Below are positions 46,755 through 56,694 of a DNA stretch of 64,000 bases, in pieces. A program made the translations under genes and the position numbers. Positions within the stretch are counted from its first letter, which is position 1, and each line of letters opens with the position of its first letter. The stretch spans positions 2,542,001 to 2,606,000 of the forward strand of contig OX104128.1 of NCBI GenBank assembly GCA_944470555.2, given 5' to 3'. This DNA comes from Heterobilharzia americana (taxonomy: Eukaryota; Platyhelminthes; Trematoda; Strigeidida; Schistosomatidae). Under the pieces are notes generated by a model. That model saw nothing but the letters and a program-made list of their open reading frames with translations. It had not been told where the DNA came from and ran no database searches.

Positions 46755-47811
46755 GAAGAAGAACTTTGATGAATGTACCGTATTTCACTTCAAGAACATT
46801 TCACAAATACTAATCTATCGAGTGGATTGTTTTTCTCTTTCTAGTAGACATTTCTCACTAATTTTTTCTCAGTACTTGAAAGTAGTAAATGTTTAGGAAA
46901 ACAAATAATAGATGTTTATTCTCATTTTGACCAGCTGAGATAGCCGTGGTTTGGCAGACTAATATTTACACTGGGTAGTGATTTAAGTGTAATAAAAATC
47001 TGGTTAGCAGTCGGACGTCGCAGCTCACTTGATAGAGCATCGATCTGGAAACCCAGCGGTCTCTGAGTCGAATCCGACCGCGATCCGGATTCTCATTTCA
47101 CCTTCAACCATCACCCAGTATCAATACAAGTTCCCTAAACTACTACTATCTCAGCCAAAATGATAATCAACATGACCCCACCACCACCACCACCACCACC
47201 ACCACCACCACCACCACCACCACCACCACCACCACCACCACCACCACCACCACCACCACACATTCTCTAATTCAGTTAGATTTCGATTGGGATGACAAGT
47301 CCTGACTGGGAAGCCAGTGTGAATACGAACAGGCGGTAGTAAGGAGTTACGAATTCATATGGTAGTCGGGTAAACAACCCTTTGGTGATTGAAGTGAAAT
47401 AAAAATCTGGTCAGCAATCGGACCTAGTAGGTCAGTTGGTAGAGTAGAGTATTGGGCCGGTAACCCGGTGGTTGTTGGTTCGAATCCAGTCGCAATCTTC
47501 ATTTCATCTTCAACCTTTATATTAACTGGATAATTGTTTTATTTCAATTGTTTTTTCAGATATCTCATTCGTTCTGATTGGGCCAACGCTATCGATCTAA
47601 TTTTGAAACCAACATCCGCAGGTATTTACCACTAATTTATCACCTTGTTTTACTTGGTCTTATAGATCTACCGTTTCTTCGAGAAATTAAAGAGAGATAT
47701 TTTAAATTTGGTGATGCAAACAGTTGTGCTGAAGAATGCCCAATGAGTATAGAGAAAACTTTATTATTAGGTGTTGCAAAATATGGGAAAACTTTAAATG
47801 CTATACAAATG
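39666..47811 (+). CDS. PUS7: tRNA/mRNA pseudouridine synthase PUS7 (TruD family), 5' part, exons 1-10
   Basis: Exons: 39666-39808, 39844-39931, 39963-40055, 40095-40227, 40271-40400, 40438-40515, 40554-40682, 40727-40855, 47560-47621, 47666-47811. Phases agree at every junction and give 377 codons without a stop. The protein isomerises uridine to pseudouridine in tRNA and mRNA. Visible family blocks: GFEAVLKNRWEDFIV (exons 1-2), CHFVLYKEGKDTLSAVQLLS (exon 5), FSYAGTKDRRAITTQ with the catalytic aspartate of GTKDRRA (exon 6), LRVGDFSY and GDLDGNQFVIVLR (exon 7), GFLNYYGLQRFG (exon 8), WANAIDLILKP (exon 9), LLLGVAKYGKTLNAIQM (exon 10). The animal proteins are longer, and the part after this block is not found in the window. 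The first ATG at 39666 has no upstream in-frame rival in the short space after the Smalpha unit; an earlier exon cannot be excluded. Confidence 0.93.
39809..39843 (+). other. PUS7 intron 1: 35-bp GC-AG micro-intron
   Basis: The donor is GCAAGT and the acceptor CTATAG, with a perfect-looking branch sequence TACTAAT ten bases before the end. Without removal, the frame runs on into a stop at 39894. Splicing it out restores the family block KNRWEDFIV. The other short introns (31, 39, 43, 37, 38, 44 and 44 bp) all use GT-AG. Confidence 0.88.
41035..41190 (-). mobile_element. tRNA-like SINE fragment
   Basis: The minus strand carries CATTGGTTCGAACCATGC, a pol III B-box motif (GGTTCGAACC), and an adjacent CAGGCAGCTCAAATG-like element. 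It does not fold as a full tRNA. Probably a SINE head fragment. Confidence 0.45.
41512..41757 (+). mobile_element. RTE family-1 3' fragment
   Basis: It begins in the C-terminal block (GGAATCCAAAGAGGAAACGACG, the NPKRKRRVG segment) and runs to the 3' end near CCACTAGCAATCCAAGGG. A 5'-truncated copy of the family at 2808 and 30664. Confidence 0.75.
42190..42800 (+). mobile_element. Old RTE family-2 fragment
   Basis: The translation contains VKGVPSKPIKLIKTLYSNS (42325-42385), then jumps to EVELGWKRVQGDQTNTWHQS and KSVTVDLSRFGD (42425-42520). The RT centre has been deleted. The 3' tail follows to about 42800. Confidence 0.7.
42880..43986 (-). mobile_element. RTE family-2, 5'-truncated, open C-terminal frame
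   Basis: The minus-strand frame is open from about 43985 to 42998: LMEVSLSSPNYKDVD, YADDIVLL, LQDWSSAVPRLTIES, then the C-terminal domain to the stop. It is very close to 28745-29870 and ends in the same (TGA)n-type tail at 42880 (CATCATCATTATCAACATAGG). Catalytic YADD is present but everything before it is missing. Antisense to PUS7. Confidence 0.85.
43987..45224. other. No gene seen (PUS7 intron 8)
   Basis: AT-rich sequence with short random frames. Nothing recognisable. Confidence 0.5.
45225..45440 (-). mobile_element. tRNA-derived SINE with hammerhead J
   Basis: Minus-strand order: tRNA-like head with A box TGGCTGAATGGTTAACGCG and B-box-like GAGTTTGGTCCC (45410-45345), hammerhead J (45308-45263), and a tail reading CAACTGATATCACTCCATGATG. 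The same order is found at 57208-57470. It faces away from the plus-strand partner at 45575-45745. Confidence 0.75.
45263..45308 (-). ncRNA. Hammerhead ribozyme J, near-intact
   Basis: GTACTG, CTGAGGA, stem II GTCC/GGAA (closing pair lost, G-A), GAAA, stem III ACA/TGT with loop GC, T17, CAGTGT. The catalytic core is intact, but the pair next to it (10.1-11.1) is mismatched, so activity may be reduced. Confidence 0.75.
45575..45745 (+). mobile_element. tRNA-derived SINE, head-truncated, with hammerhead I
   Basis: The plus-strand copy keeps the end of the head (CCCTAACCGGGTCATGGGTG), hammerhead I and the full tail (CTCCAACTGATATCAGTCCG, 45718-45737). It lies in sense orientation in PUS7 intron 8. 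Confidence 0.75.
45652..45697 (+). ncRNA. Hammerhead ribozyme I, fully intact core
   Basis: Stem I GTACTG (45652-45657) with CAGTGC (45692-45697); CTGAAGA (45658-45664); stem II GTCC (45665-45668) with GGAC (45676-45679), loop TATACTA; GAAA (45680-45683); stem III ACA/TGT around loop AC; C17 at 45691. All helices pair and every invariant base is present. Cleavage is expected between 45691 and 45692. It differs from Smalpha in loop, stem III and stem I sequences. Confidence 0.88.
46090..46760 (+). mobile_element. RTE family-1 3' fragment with (AAT)n tail
   Basis: It begins at the DEDVKVRIGKARQAF block (46103), continues through a KSVLLHGSETW block (46215-46250) and the C-terminal block to CCAAGGGACAAATAATAAT. 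An (AAT)n tract of about 70 bp (46681-46753) forms the tail. Sense to PUS7, 5'-truncated. Confidence 0.8.
46990..47520 (+). mobile_element. Composite tRNA-derived repeat with two tRNA-like heads
   Basis: The first tRNA-like block is 47025-47090 (CAGCTCACTTGATAGAGCATCG as A box, GAGTCGAATCC as B box); the second is 47425-47500 (GGTCAGTTGGTAGAGTA and GGTTCGAATCC, with a plausible anticodon stem GGGC/CCCG). Between them is an (ACC)n tract and unique sequence. An inverted copy with nearly identical sequence lies at 54172-54560. Neither block has a paired acceptor stem, so they are SINE heads, not tRNA genes. Confidence 0.72.
47177..47260 (+). repeat. (CCA)n microsatellite, about 28 units
   Basis: Pure CCA repeat inside the composite SINE. 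The inverted copy at 54172-54560 has only about nine units of the complementary repeat (54441-54467). Confidence 0.95.
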
Positions 47812-48235
47812 GTAAGTCGGTTAGCAATAAAATGAAATCAATTAGTATTTTCTCCTCTCCCTTTATTTTAAATGATCATGTCAGGCAAATAGGCTAAGAC
47901 ATAGAAACAATATTGAACTTGGTAGATATAACTGTATATCAGTTCAAGTTGCCACATCTCACTTTAAGTTGGTATGCCAAGGTGGAGAAAAAAAGGTAAG
48001 TGTAAATAATCTCTAAGGTTGTAAAGTAACATAAAACGATAAAGTGAAGTAAATAAAGATATATAATATCACTGTCTGTATAAAAATAAGGTATGGATGT
48101 ATTTATATCCTTATGTGGATTGGTTCTTGAGGTAGCCACTTCACTGTCTATACAATACTACTTATTTCTCTGAAGAATGATTTTATTCAATGATGCGTGT
48201 CAAAAAGTGATCTTTACTATTTATCTTATTTATTT
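47812..48235. other. Start of PUS7 intron 10; no exon found
   Basis: GTAAGT donor at 47812 follows exon 10 in phase 0. The next expected block of the family (around IPRNNRLMYIHSYQSYVWN) is not found anywhere to 64000, so this intron probably runs through the rest of the window (at least 16 kb). Confidence 0.6.
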
Positions 48236-49068
48236 TTCCCTTGGGTTCCTAGTGGAACATAGGGATTCAGCAGCACATTTCCATTCCACCCTCTTCTCTA
48301 CAGTCTTTTGAACCTGGCACCACAACTAGCCAGTAGCTTTCATTTCTTCCTCACATCATCTCCTCTATGTCACCCTTGTCTCCGACGTCCAACTCGTCGT
48401 TTCCCCTTTGGATTCCACTCGAGGGACTGGCTGGCCTGGCGTGTGATATCCCCAATCAGCCTTCTCAGTATATGCCCAATCCATCTCCATTTCCTACTAC
48501 TGCATATTTGTTGGTTGGTTCGTTACCAGCCAACCAGAGTTCCTAGTTGCTTATTCTTTCTGACCATCCATCTCATCTTCAGTATCGGGTGAGCGTGGGC
48601 GGCAGCTGTTGACGAATGTCTGTAGTTTGTTGGAAATGCTTTTCTTGACACGCCCAGTTTCTAAACTGTATAGCAGCACTGACTTGATTGAATTGGTGTT
48701 GAGAATCCGGATGTTGTTCAGATTTTATGGTGAGTGCAGTAGATGTGCACACTGTTTTGAGATTAGGGAAAGGGTGTTTTGGTTTTCGGATCCTGGCTGC
48801 TTTGACATGGTCGTGTATGCGACCACCGCGTGTAGTTGAAACGATGCTGTCTAGGTAGGTAGGTAGGTAGGTGAAAGAGACTACTTGGTTTAGGTTTCTC
48901 CTGTTGATGGTGATTGATGCCTGTTGTTGTTGATGCTGTTGTTGGTTGGGTATCTTAATCACCTGTGTCTTGTCTACATTCACTTGCAGTCCTATCTTTG
49001 CTGCCTCTTCTATCAACTTGTTAGTTTTTGCCTGTAGATCTTCGAGTTTGTGCGACATTCAACATAAA
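48236..49068 (-). mobile_element. RTE family-1 3' part
   Basis: Minus strand from 49068: MSHKLEDLQAKTNKL, VNVDKTQVIKI, TINRRNLNQVVSFTYL, then the C-terminal block to the 3' end at 48236 (TTCCTAGTGGAACATAGGG). It contains a short (CCTA)n run in coding position (48856-48872). Nearly the same as 52976-53870. Confidence 0.8.
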
Positions 49069-49079
49069 TCATGATCGGC

Positions 49080-49345
49080 GAAATCCAGTGGTTGGAGACG
49101 CCAGGTGATTTGGCTCAGAACTGATGTCACTGGCACAGATGTATACACACATTGTCTTCATCTTAACTCTGTACTGAATCTCACTATCTTCTAATTCTTC
49201 CTTTCTTTATTTTAGTACTTTATATTTCTTTTGACTAAATCTTCTTTTCTTCATCTTGCGCATCACTGCCTTTTTACTTGATGTATTGATATGAGCTGTG
49301 GCAACTCGGATTGTTACGCAGTAATGCCTGGTCCTATGGTGATTT
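49080..49345 (+). mobile_element. RTE family-2 3' end
   Basis: It starts at QWLETPGDLAQN-type sequence (49089-49125) and covers the 3' tail to CCTGGTCCTATGGTGATT. 5'-truncated to the last ~265 bp. Confidence 0.7.
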
Positions 49346-49662
49346 GGATGGGTGGATGGATGTTCCTTTCTTACAGCTTTATTATATGATTCCTTCATCT
49401 TATTGCTTTGCATATTATTCTCAAACATTATTCATATTCCCGTCATTTTCTACTTACTTTATTCCATTATATCTTAATCATGCTTATTAGCACATTCATT
49501 TCCATTCCTCTATCATTAACTGATAGACTTTTCACAACATCTTTTATGTTCCCCCTTTCCTCTGTTATCGAAATTCCTACCACCTTGAGCTGTAATGACA
49601 TTTCTGTACTACTGTCACGTAGTACTTTTTTTTGTGTGTTTACTGATCGATTTTGTGGTTTG

Positions 49663-50330
49663 ACTCATCATCATCATCATTATCAACATAGGACCAGGCA
49701 TTACTGCGTAACGGTCTAACTTGCCACACCTCATATCAGCACATCAAGTAAGAAGGTAGTGAGGTGAAGGATGAAGATAAGTGAATGCAATCAAAAGAAA
49801 TATAAAGTAGGAGAAGAAAGGAAAGAGGAGTGACAAAATGGTGAGATTCGGTATAGTGTTGTTAAGATGAGGATAATATATGTGGGGATACATCTGCGCC
49901 ACTGACTTCGGTTCTGAGCCATATCACCTAGGGTCTCCAACCACTGGTTCCTCTTGTCTCGTGGACCCCAACCACCTAGTGTGCATCGTCCTACATGGCT
50001 TAAACCAACAGTCAGAGACTTCATACATTGGTTCCATGTTTTAGTGTGGCCACCTCGGGCCTTTTTCCAGCCTGGACCCACCTGAGCCAACATTGTGTGA
50101 CGAGGTAATCGGTGACTAGGCATATGTAGTACGTGTCCCAACCATCTGAGTCGATGAAGGTTCATAACCTCGTCGACTGACTTACCTCTTCTCCCCAAAA
50201 CTCTACACCTAACTTCTGCATTACTCACATGGTGACACCACGGAATACGGACAATACTACAAAGGCAACGGTGGTCAAACACTTGAAACCTTCTCATGTC
50301 TTCCACCTTCAATCGCCATGTTTCACAGTC
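49663..50330 (-). mobile_element. RTE family-2, 5'-truncated
   Basis: The minus-strand frame 50312-49791 reads LKVEDMRRFQVFDHRCLCSI and continues to the C-terminal end; the tail with CATCATCATCATTATCAAC is at 49668-49686. It is close to the copies at 27841 and 42880, so a young family. Only the region after the RT remains. Confidence 0.82.
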
Positions 50331-51060
50331 ACAGGCAACACTAATAGCTCACTGTACAACATTTTAAATTTAATACTTCGTATGTGAGAGATTTAAAGTA
50401 CATGAAATGAATTCGATTCATCCCATAATGTTTTTTGTTCTTGCCTTGCAAAGAAATTACACAGTAGGAAATGTCACATCCTGTTTACCATACATGAATT
50501 TAGGCATAGATGCGGTCTTTCTCTAGACATCCTTTCAATAATTCAGAACGTCCTCAGTAATACTACATAGTCACCTTCAACTTGTTTAGTCACTTCAAGG
50601 TCTTTTGATAGTCGGTCAAGGCCGTCAAAATCCCTAATTCCAATCTTATATTTATCGTGGCTTAGACTATTCATACTAAAGTTCATTACAAAGTTGTTAT
50701 TGCAAAATAATCAAGGATAAACATATTCTTTACTGAGGTCATCATTTTTGCATCCTATTTTAAGGTGGTCACGAGATATTTGTTGCAAATAAGTTAAAAA
50801 ATAACTGGATTTGCGTCAGTACTTTTAACTTGATTACTATGAGGGATGTATACCACTCACCGAGGCTATTTTTCGTAAGAGATTTATACATGATATCTGT
50901 AAGATTCACAGTTACTTGTTATTCACTTAACAACGTGGAATGTGAGTAACTTTTGGATTCAATAGTTTGAAAAAAAACTTAAGCGTTTATTACTATTTAT
51001 TGACATACTTGTTATTCTCTATTGTTTTGTTGGATCGAATTGTTCGACCTCTGTTGGTTG
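50331..51060. other. No gene seen
   Basis: AT-rich sequence; nothing recognisable. Confidence 0.5.
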
Positions 51061-51079
51061 GTTGTGGCTAGCAGAAGAA

Positions 51080-51120
51080 TCTAGGATGCGCGTTTCGTCC
51101 TATTTGGGACTCGTCAGTTG
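51080..51120 (-). ncRNA. Hammerhead ribozyme C, stem I lost
   Basis: Minus strand has CTGACGA, GTCC/GGAC with loop CAAATA, GAAA and an ATC site, but the 5' strand of stem I has been replaced by body sequence, and stem III has a C-A mismatch. Predicted inactive. Confidence 0.75.
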
Positions 51121-51224
51121 TGGCTATCGTTCCCTCGTGGCATGGTCGATAATGCCTTGGCGTTTGAAGCGATAGGTATGAGGTTCAAGTTTCAGTGGGA
51201 ACAACGTCACAGGGGTGCAGGTAC

Positions 51225-51269
51225 ATCCAACTGACGAGTCCCAAATAGGACGAAACGCGCGTCCTGGAT
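51225..51269 (+). ncRNA. Hammerhead ribozyme D, intact core
   Basis: ATCCAA (51225-51230), CTGACGA, GTCC/GGAC with loop CAAATA, GAAA (51252-51255), stem III ACG/CGT with loop CG, C17 at 51263, CTGGAT (51264-51269). Only the pair next to the core in stem I is mismatched (A-C). Close to the published schistosome satellite ribozyme. Confidence 0.85.
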
Positions 51270-51549
51270 TCTTCTGCTAGCCACAACCAACCAAATAAAG
51301 CATTTATTGCATGATATTATTCTCACATTCTTATTTCTCATTAAACTGAAAACAATACAAAGCTTTATTAATGTTTACGCCTTTAGAGTTATGTCTACAT
51401 TCCCGTTACAGTTAATGTCGTATGTGTAATGCTCAACTCAGTTACTGGTAACCAGGTTAAATTATTTCCATATTAGATTTGTTTATTTGATTTATAATAC
51501 AGTGTGGTGCAGTATTATTTGCTTAATGATTAAGTTTCCAACACATATT

Positions 51550-51925
51550 ATCATTAGTAATGATGGGCAGTGGCTAGCAGTGGAATCCATGATGCCCTAT
51601 TTGGGACTCATCAGCTGGATGTACCTGCCTACCAGTGCGGAGCGATGTTGTTCCCACCGGGACTCGGGAGCGATCGTTTCAAACGCGAGAGCGTTATCCA
51701 CTACACCACTGAGCCACAATAGCCGCTTCTTGTGCGACGGGTATAGGTTTAGTGTTATTGCTTGTATTACACCACTGCTAGCGACTATCCATCATTACTA
51801 TACATAGTTAAAAGATAGGCAATATCGAGGCATCTGCATAGGAGCCCATATACCAACAGAGACTGATCAATTCGGTCCAATCAACGACGGTATAATACAA
51901 GCAATAACACTGTTATTCTTTGTTT
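51550..51925 (-). mobile_element. Smalpha-type unit, locus 3, ribozymes damaged
   Basis: The minus-strand unit starts at 51565 with a hammerhead that lacks the GGACGAAA part (51590-51622), continues through the pol III head (51660-51720) and ends with the outer flank CTGCTAGCGACTATCCATCA, so the right-hand ribozyme is missing. The body block 51790-51920 follows and abuts the Penelope remnant. Confidence 0.78.
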
Positions 51926-51935
51926 CTATTGGTAG

Positions 51936-52715
51936 TTATAATTTTCATATCTCTGGTGTGTTGGATCGCAGGATAAACGAAGGACAGACCGTCGGTTTGG
52001 ATATCACCGTCTACAGAAAATCGACACATTCTAACAAGTATCTAGACTTCAGGTCATCTCATCCAATGTCAGTTAAGGCAGGTCTAGTCAAATGTTTAAG
52101 TGGTAGAGCTAGAAAAGTGACTAGTCAGTGCATGAAGCTTAACAGGGAATTGAAGAACACAAAAGAAGCGTTAATAATTATCCTCCGCAGTTTGTTCAGA
52201 AATTCTAACGAACACACAAGAAACGACAACATGAGTAGAAAGGAGTTCACAGCCTTCATTGTGTTACCCTATAAGAATGGTACATCAGAAACTTTACGTA
52301 GGATTCTCAACATAGCTGGAATTAGGGTGGGATTTAAACCTAAAAACTCACCCAGAGCTAAGCTTTGTCGACTGGCTTAAGGATCTGACAGAACCTACCA
52401 AATTCCATCTAATGACTACGAGGTCAAGTACATAGGTCAAACTAGCCAGTTGGGACCAGTCAGATTAGTAGAACATAGGAATGTAGCTAAATATAGGATG
52501 ACAGACCCCAATAAGATCAATAATCTAGAAAACACCTCAGCTGTTGCAATGCATACAGTAACACACAACCACAAATTAGAGTGGTGTAAAACCACTATGC
52601 TTAAGTTAGAAGAGAGACTGATTACTGAATCTTTGTTCATCGAACCGACACGCAACATAACACATGTAATAGAAACGATGCAACACCTATACCAGAGATA
52701 TGGAAAATTTTAATA
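51936..52715 (+). pseudogene. Penelope-like element: RT C-terminus and GIY-YIG endonuclease
   Basis: One frame from about 51940 to 52713 has a single in-frame stop (TAA, 52378-52380). The first part is the Penelope RT thumb (DRRINEGQTVGLDITVYRK, YLDFRSSHPMSVKAGLVKCL, LPYKNGTSETLRRIL). After the stop comes the endonuclease: YQIPSNDYEVKYIGQTSQ (GIY-YIG-type start), VRLVEHRN, ALHTVTHNHKLEW-like and LEERLITESLFI. The conserved cysteine pair before YIG is lost (SNDY). It is 5'-truncated next to Smalpha sequence; the catalytic RT core is absent. Confidence 0.85.
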
Positions 52716-52975
52716 CAATAGAAACAAGGAATAAGAGGTGACATGAATGTGATAATCGATTGTTGAAAGCAGTGTGACTACATTGAAATATGATAATGAG
52801 CAGTAATAATTTATGCTGAAAACTTCGTCATAAAGTAAATAATAGTAGATCAGTGTTATACATGAATGTAATATAGAATTAAATTCTACCACAGTGGCCA
52901 AGTTTTACACTCATGTTAAATTACGTCTTATCCGTAATTTATATGGACTATTTTATAATTATTTATTATGATTAT

Positions 52976-53870
52976 TTTTCCCTTGGATTCCTAGTGGAAC
53001 ATAGGGCTTCAGTAGCCATGCCTTAATTGCACTCTGTCCTCTGTAGTCTTTTGAACCTGATGCCACGACTGCCCACAAGCTTTCATTTCTTCCTCACATC
53101 ATCTCCTCTATGTCACCCTCGTCTCGGACGTCCAACTCGTCGTTTCCCCTTTGGATTCCACTCGAGGGACTGGCTGGCCTGGCGTGTGATATCCCCAATC
53201 AGCCTTCTCAGTATATGCCCAATCCATCTCCATTCCTACTACTGCATATTTGTTGGTTGGTTCGTTACCAGCCAACCAGAGTTCCTAGTTGCTTATTCTT
53301 TCTGACCATCCATCTCATCTTCAGTATCGGTGAGCGTGGGCGGCAGCTGTTGACGAATGTCTGTAGTTTGTTGGAAATGCTTTTCTTGACACGCCCAGTT
53401 TCTAAACTGTATAGCAGCACTGACTTGATTGAATTGGTGTTGAGAATCCGGATGTTGTTGACACTTTATGGTGAGTGCAGTAGATGTGCACACTGTTTTG
53501 AGATTAGGGAAAGGGTGTTTTGGTTTTCGGATCTGGCTGCTTTGACATGGTCGTGTATGCGACCACCGCGTGTAGTTGAAACGATGCTGTCTAGGTAGGT
53601 AGGTAGGTGAAAGAGACTACTTGGTTTAGGTTTCTCCTGTTGATGGTGATTGATGCCTGTTGTTGTTGATGCTGTTGTTGGTTGGGTATCTTAATCACCT
53701 GTGTCTTGTCTACATTCACTTGCAGTCCCGTCTTTGCTGCCTCTTCTATCAACTTGTTAGTTTTTGCCTATAGATCTTCGAGTTTGTGCGACATTCAACA
53801 TAAATCATGGGCGATATCCAAATCTTCTAGGCTCTTTTCATCAGTCCAGTGTGTGCCCCTCTTCTCACTT
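52976..53870 (-). mobile_element. RTE family-1 3' part
   Basis: Nearly identical to 48236-49068 but with small indels. It runs from the region before LDFADD (53860-53815) to the 3' end at 52976 (TTCCTAGTGGAACATAGGG). Confidence 0.8.
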
Positions 53871-54171
53871 TTATAATTACTATATTGTAGTATTACTATA
53901 GCCAATCTTTTTCATCTGTGATGACTTAACCGGTATTTAGTGAACCTCTTAACACGACTAACACTTTCCTATCAGCATAACTGGCTGTCTAAACAAAATA
54001 TCATGAGTTTAACTACTGAAGTTTTTTTACAAAGACTATGTGGTTTTACTAATAATAGTACTTATGATAATAATAACTTTATTCTATACAGTGTGTCTCA
54101 TGTAGTGTGGAATTCTCAGCAAAAAATGTTTCAACAAATTCACTTTCAATGCAATATTTTCTAACGAAATA
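53871..54171. other. No gene seen
   Basis: AT-rich sequence without recognisable content. Confidence 0.5.
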
Positions 54172-54560
54172 ATAGGTGATGATCAAAGGTGAAATGAAAA
54201 TTTGGACTGCGACTGGATTCGAACCAACAACCACCGGGTTACCGGCCCAATACTCTACTCTACCAACTGACCTACTAGGTCCGATTGCTGACCAGATTTT
54301 TATTTCACTTCAATCACCAAAGGGTTGTTTGCCCGACTACCATATGAATTCGTAACTCCTTACTACCGCCTGTTCGTATTCACACTGGCTTCCCAGTCAG
54401 GACTTGTCATCCCAATCGAAATCTAACTGAATTAGAGAATGTGTGGTGGTGGTGGTGGTGGTGGTGGGGTCATGTTGATTATCATTTTGGCTGAGATAGT
54501 AGTAGTTTAGGGAACTTGTATTGATACTGGGTGATGATTGAAGGTGAAATGAAAATTTGG
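54172..54560 (-). mobile_element. Composite tRNA-derived repeat, inverted copy
   Basis: Reverse complement of about 47095-47517 with only scattered differences. It includes the tRNA-like block 54220-54295 and a shorter GGT repeat (54441-54467). The first tRNA-like head of the other copy is not present. Confidence 0.78.
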
Positions 54561-55029
54561 TTTTTGGTGGGATTTCAGTAACGTCAATAATGACGGTAGT
54601 AAAAGCAATAATATTCAACAGCCAGCTAGCGATTTTAGATTACCTTCTGATCTGGAAAGGAGAATGAGTAAAAAAGCAAGTCTAATTTTTTTTAGTGGCA
54701 CTTCATTCAGGTAGTAAAAGAATTTGGAATTCGAACTAAGGATGCTAAAAAAATACATGAAAATATATCTGTAGAATCTCATTGAAGTAGAGAAAGAAAT
54801 TTCTAACGTATTGCAACTTCATGGAAATCGTTTCTTCAGAAAATAAAACCTGTAAAAGTTATCAGCAATATAAAATGTGTTAAAATATATATGATTAAAA
54901 ATGTTTGGTAGCCTAAGTTTCAATCAGGCCCCCAAATTTGCTCTGATGACTGTTTTAAGTCATTAGGATAATTGAAACAAATATCATAATGAATAAATTG
55001 GATGCATGAATTAACATAACGCATTTACA

Positions 55030-55610
55030 AGTTATTACCAGGATCGGAAAAGCAAGACACGCATTCATTAACCGAAACCATTGTGGAGATCTACTGCACT
55101 CAGCATAAAGTGTGAACAACATCCGGATTTTCAACACCAATTCAGTCAAGTCAGTGGTGCTTTATGGTTCAGACACTTGGCGTGTCATGAAAAGCATTTC
55201 CGACAAACCACAGACATTCATCAACAACTGCCTACACTGGCTCGATACTGAAGGTCAGATGGCCTGAATAATAAGAATAAGGAACAAGGAACTCTGGCTG
55301 GCTGGCGATGAACCAATCAAGAACCCATCGCCCAACAAATATGCAGGAGAGAGTGGAGATGGATTGGACATGCACTGAGAAGACCATTCGGGGACATCGC
55401 TCACCCTGCCAGTCCCTCGAGTGGAACCCAGATGGGAAACGATGAGTTGGGCGTCGGTACCGTGGGTGACATGGAGGAGATGATGTGAGGAAGAAATGAA
55501 AGCTTGTGGCCAGTTGTGGCGTCTGGTTCAAAAGACTGCAGAGAACAGAATGCACTGGAGACGTGCTACTGAAGCTCTGTGCTCCACTCGGAATCCAAAG
55601 AACAAATAAT
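55030..55610 (+). mobile_element. RTE family-1 3' fragment
   Basis: It begins at RIGKARHAFINRN (55043), includes a KSVVLYGSDTW block (55146-55180) and the C-terminal NPDGKR block, and ends at CCAAAGAACAAATAATAATAA. Confidence 0.78.
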
Positions 55611-56694
55611 AATAATAATTTACCATTTATTATTGATAATTTTAACCGAAGCGAAATCCATTTACAAGAATACATCATCTGTCACACTTTCTCAATCAAA
55701 ATATGTAATCAGATCGAGTAGGATTATGCAATAATTTATCAACAACTGACTACTGGTTATGAAGGCGATCATAAATAGATCTTGGTGAAATTACTCGGAA
55801 ATCTGGAATTGCTATGAAAAGAAAAAAAAAGTGGAATAACAAATTCATAATCGAAGATATTTCAGTCATCGAGTGTAAACTTCATATTGAAATCATACAA
55901 GAACTTTTGAGTGAACCAGTAAAGTTCCATTACGTGTTTGATCGGATTGTTCTCAGAGTTATTATCATAACTGTGACTCAGCGATCATAGTGTAACTGTG
56001 AATTTCTCGAACACCTTCATTGAACTACAGCATTTCAACGACAGTATGCTACACATTGACTTTCATCTCTCTTCTGATATACAAACGCTTTTATGTTTAA
56101 ATACACTATCCAGAGACTCTGTGAAAGGAAATGCAGCTAGACTTATGGTACACTTCATAAACAGATTTGTTTTCAACTGCCCTATGTACATTAGTATTAT
56201 CATATGATAAAAATTAGCAGACTGATCACAGAACTTATGGATTTTTATATAACTTTCAAATTTTATGGATACTGATCAGATTTCCTGTTTCTTCATCAAT
56301 GTTTATTCGATGATTAAGTTGTGAAAGAATTAAGAAGGAGAGAGTATGAAATTCAACATTAAATAATTGTTTTCCTATACTCTTTATGTAAGACTACCGT
56401 ACACCAAATAAGAAATGTCACATTGTAAAAAGTCTTCAAGTATTAATCCCTATTATCTTTGAATATTCAATCAGACAGTCTACACCTTCCTACAAAATAG
56501 TTGTACTGATATCAGAAGAACAATGAGGCAAACTTGTATTGATAATTGATACAGTTCGGTACAGAAGACCACCTGTTTTAATATAGAGCAATAATAGGCA
56601 ATTTAGTTAGCGAATTTAAGTTAATTTGAGAATTATAAGTGAGGTTTTAAGTTTCATCTTTATTCACACCAACAAAAACTACTTAGTGTAGTTG
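55611..56694. other. No gene seen
   Basis: AT-rich sequence; the 69-codon frame at 55998-56207 has no similarity I recognise. Confidence 0.5.

Larger units (their letters stand above)
40856..47559 (+). other. PUS7 intron 8, 6704 bp, filled with mobile elements
   Basis: GTATG donor at 40856 and TTTTTTCAG acceptor at 47551-47559. The codon split (AA + A, lysine) is restored exactly. The intron contains RTE copies in both orientations, a pair of ribozyme SINEs, a tRNA-type SINE and two long microsatellites, described separately. Confidence 0.9.
51061..51300. mobile_element. Smalpha-type unit with inverted hammerheads, locus 2
   Basis: A compact unit: minus-strand hammerhead C at the left (51080-51120), a shortened tRNA-like body, plus-strand hammerhead D at the right (51225-51269). 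The outer flanks GGCTAGCAGAAGAATC and GATTCTTCTGCTAGCC are exact inverted repeats. Confidence 0.82.

Noticed and set aside
47177..47260. Long (CCA)n tract as a coding repeat (poly-Pro, poly-His or poly-Thr)
   Set aside because: It lies in an intron, inside a SINE-like repeat, and its length differs strongly between copies.
47425..47500. True tRNA gene with a threonine-type anticodon
   Set aside because: A and B boxes are good, but the acceptor stem does not pair and the block sits inside a repeated element with an inverted copy.
47880..47935. Possible PUS7 exon 11 (reading ANRLRHRNN)
   Set aside because: It only vaguely resembles the expected NNRLMYIHSYQS block, has no suitable donor, and the following invariant residues are absent.
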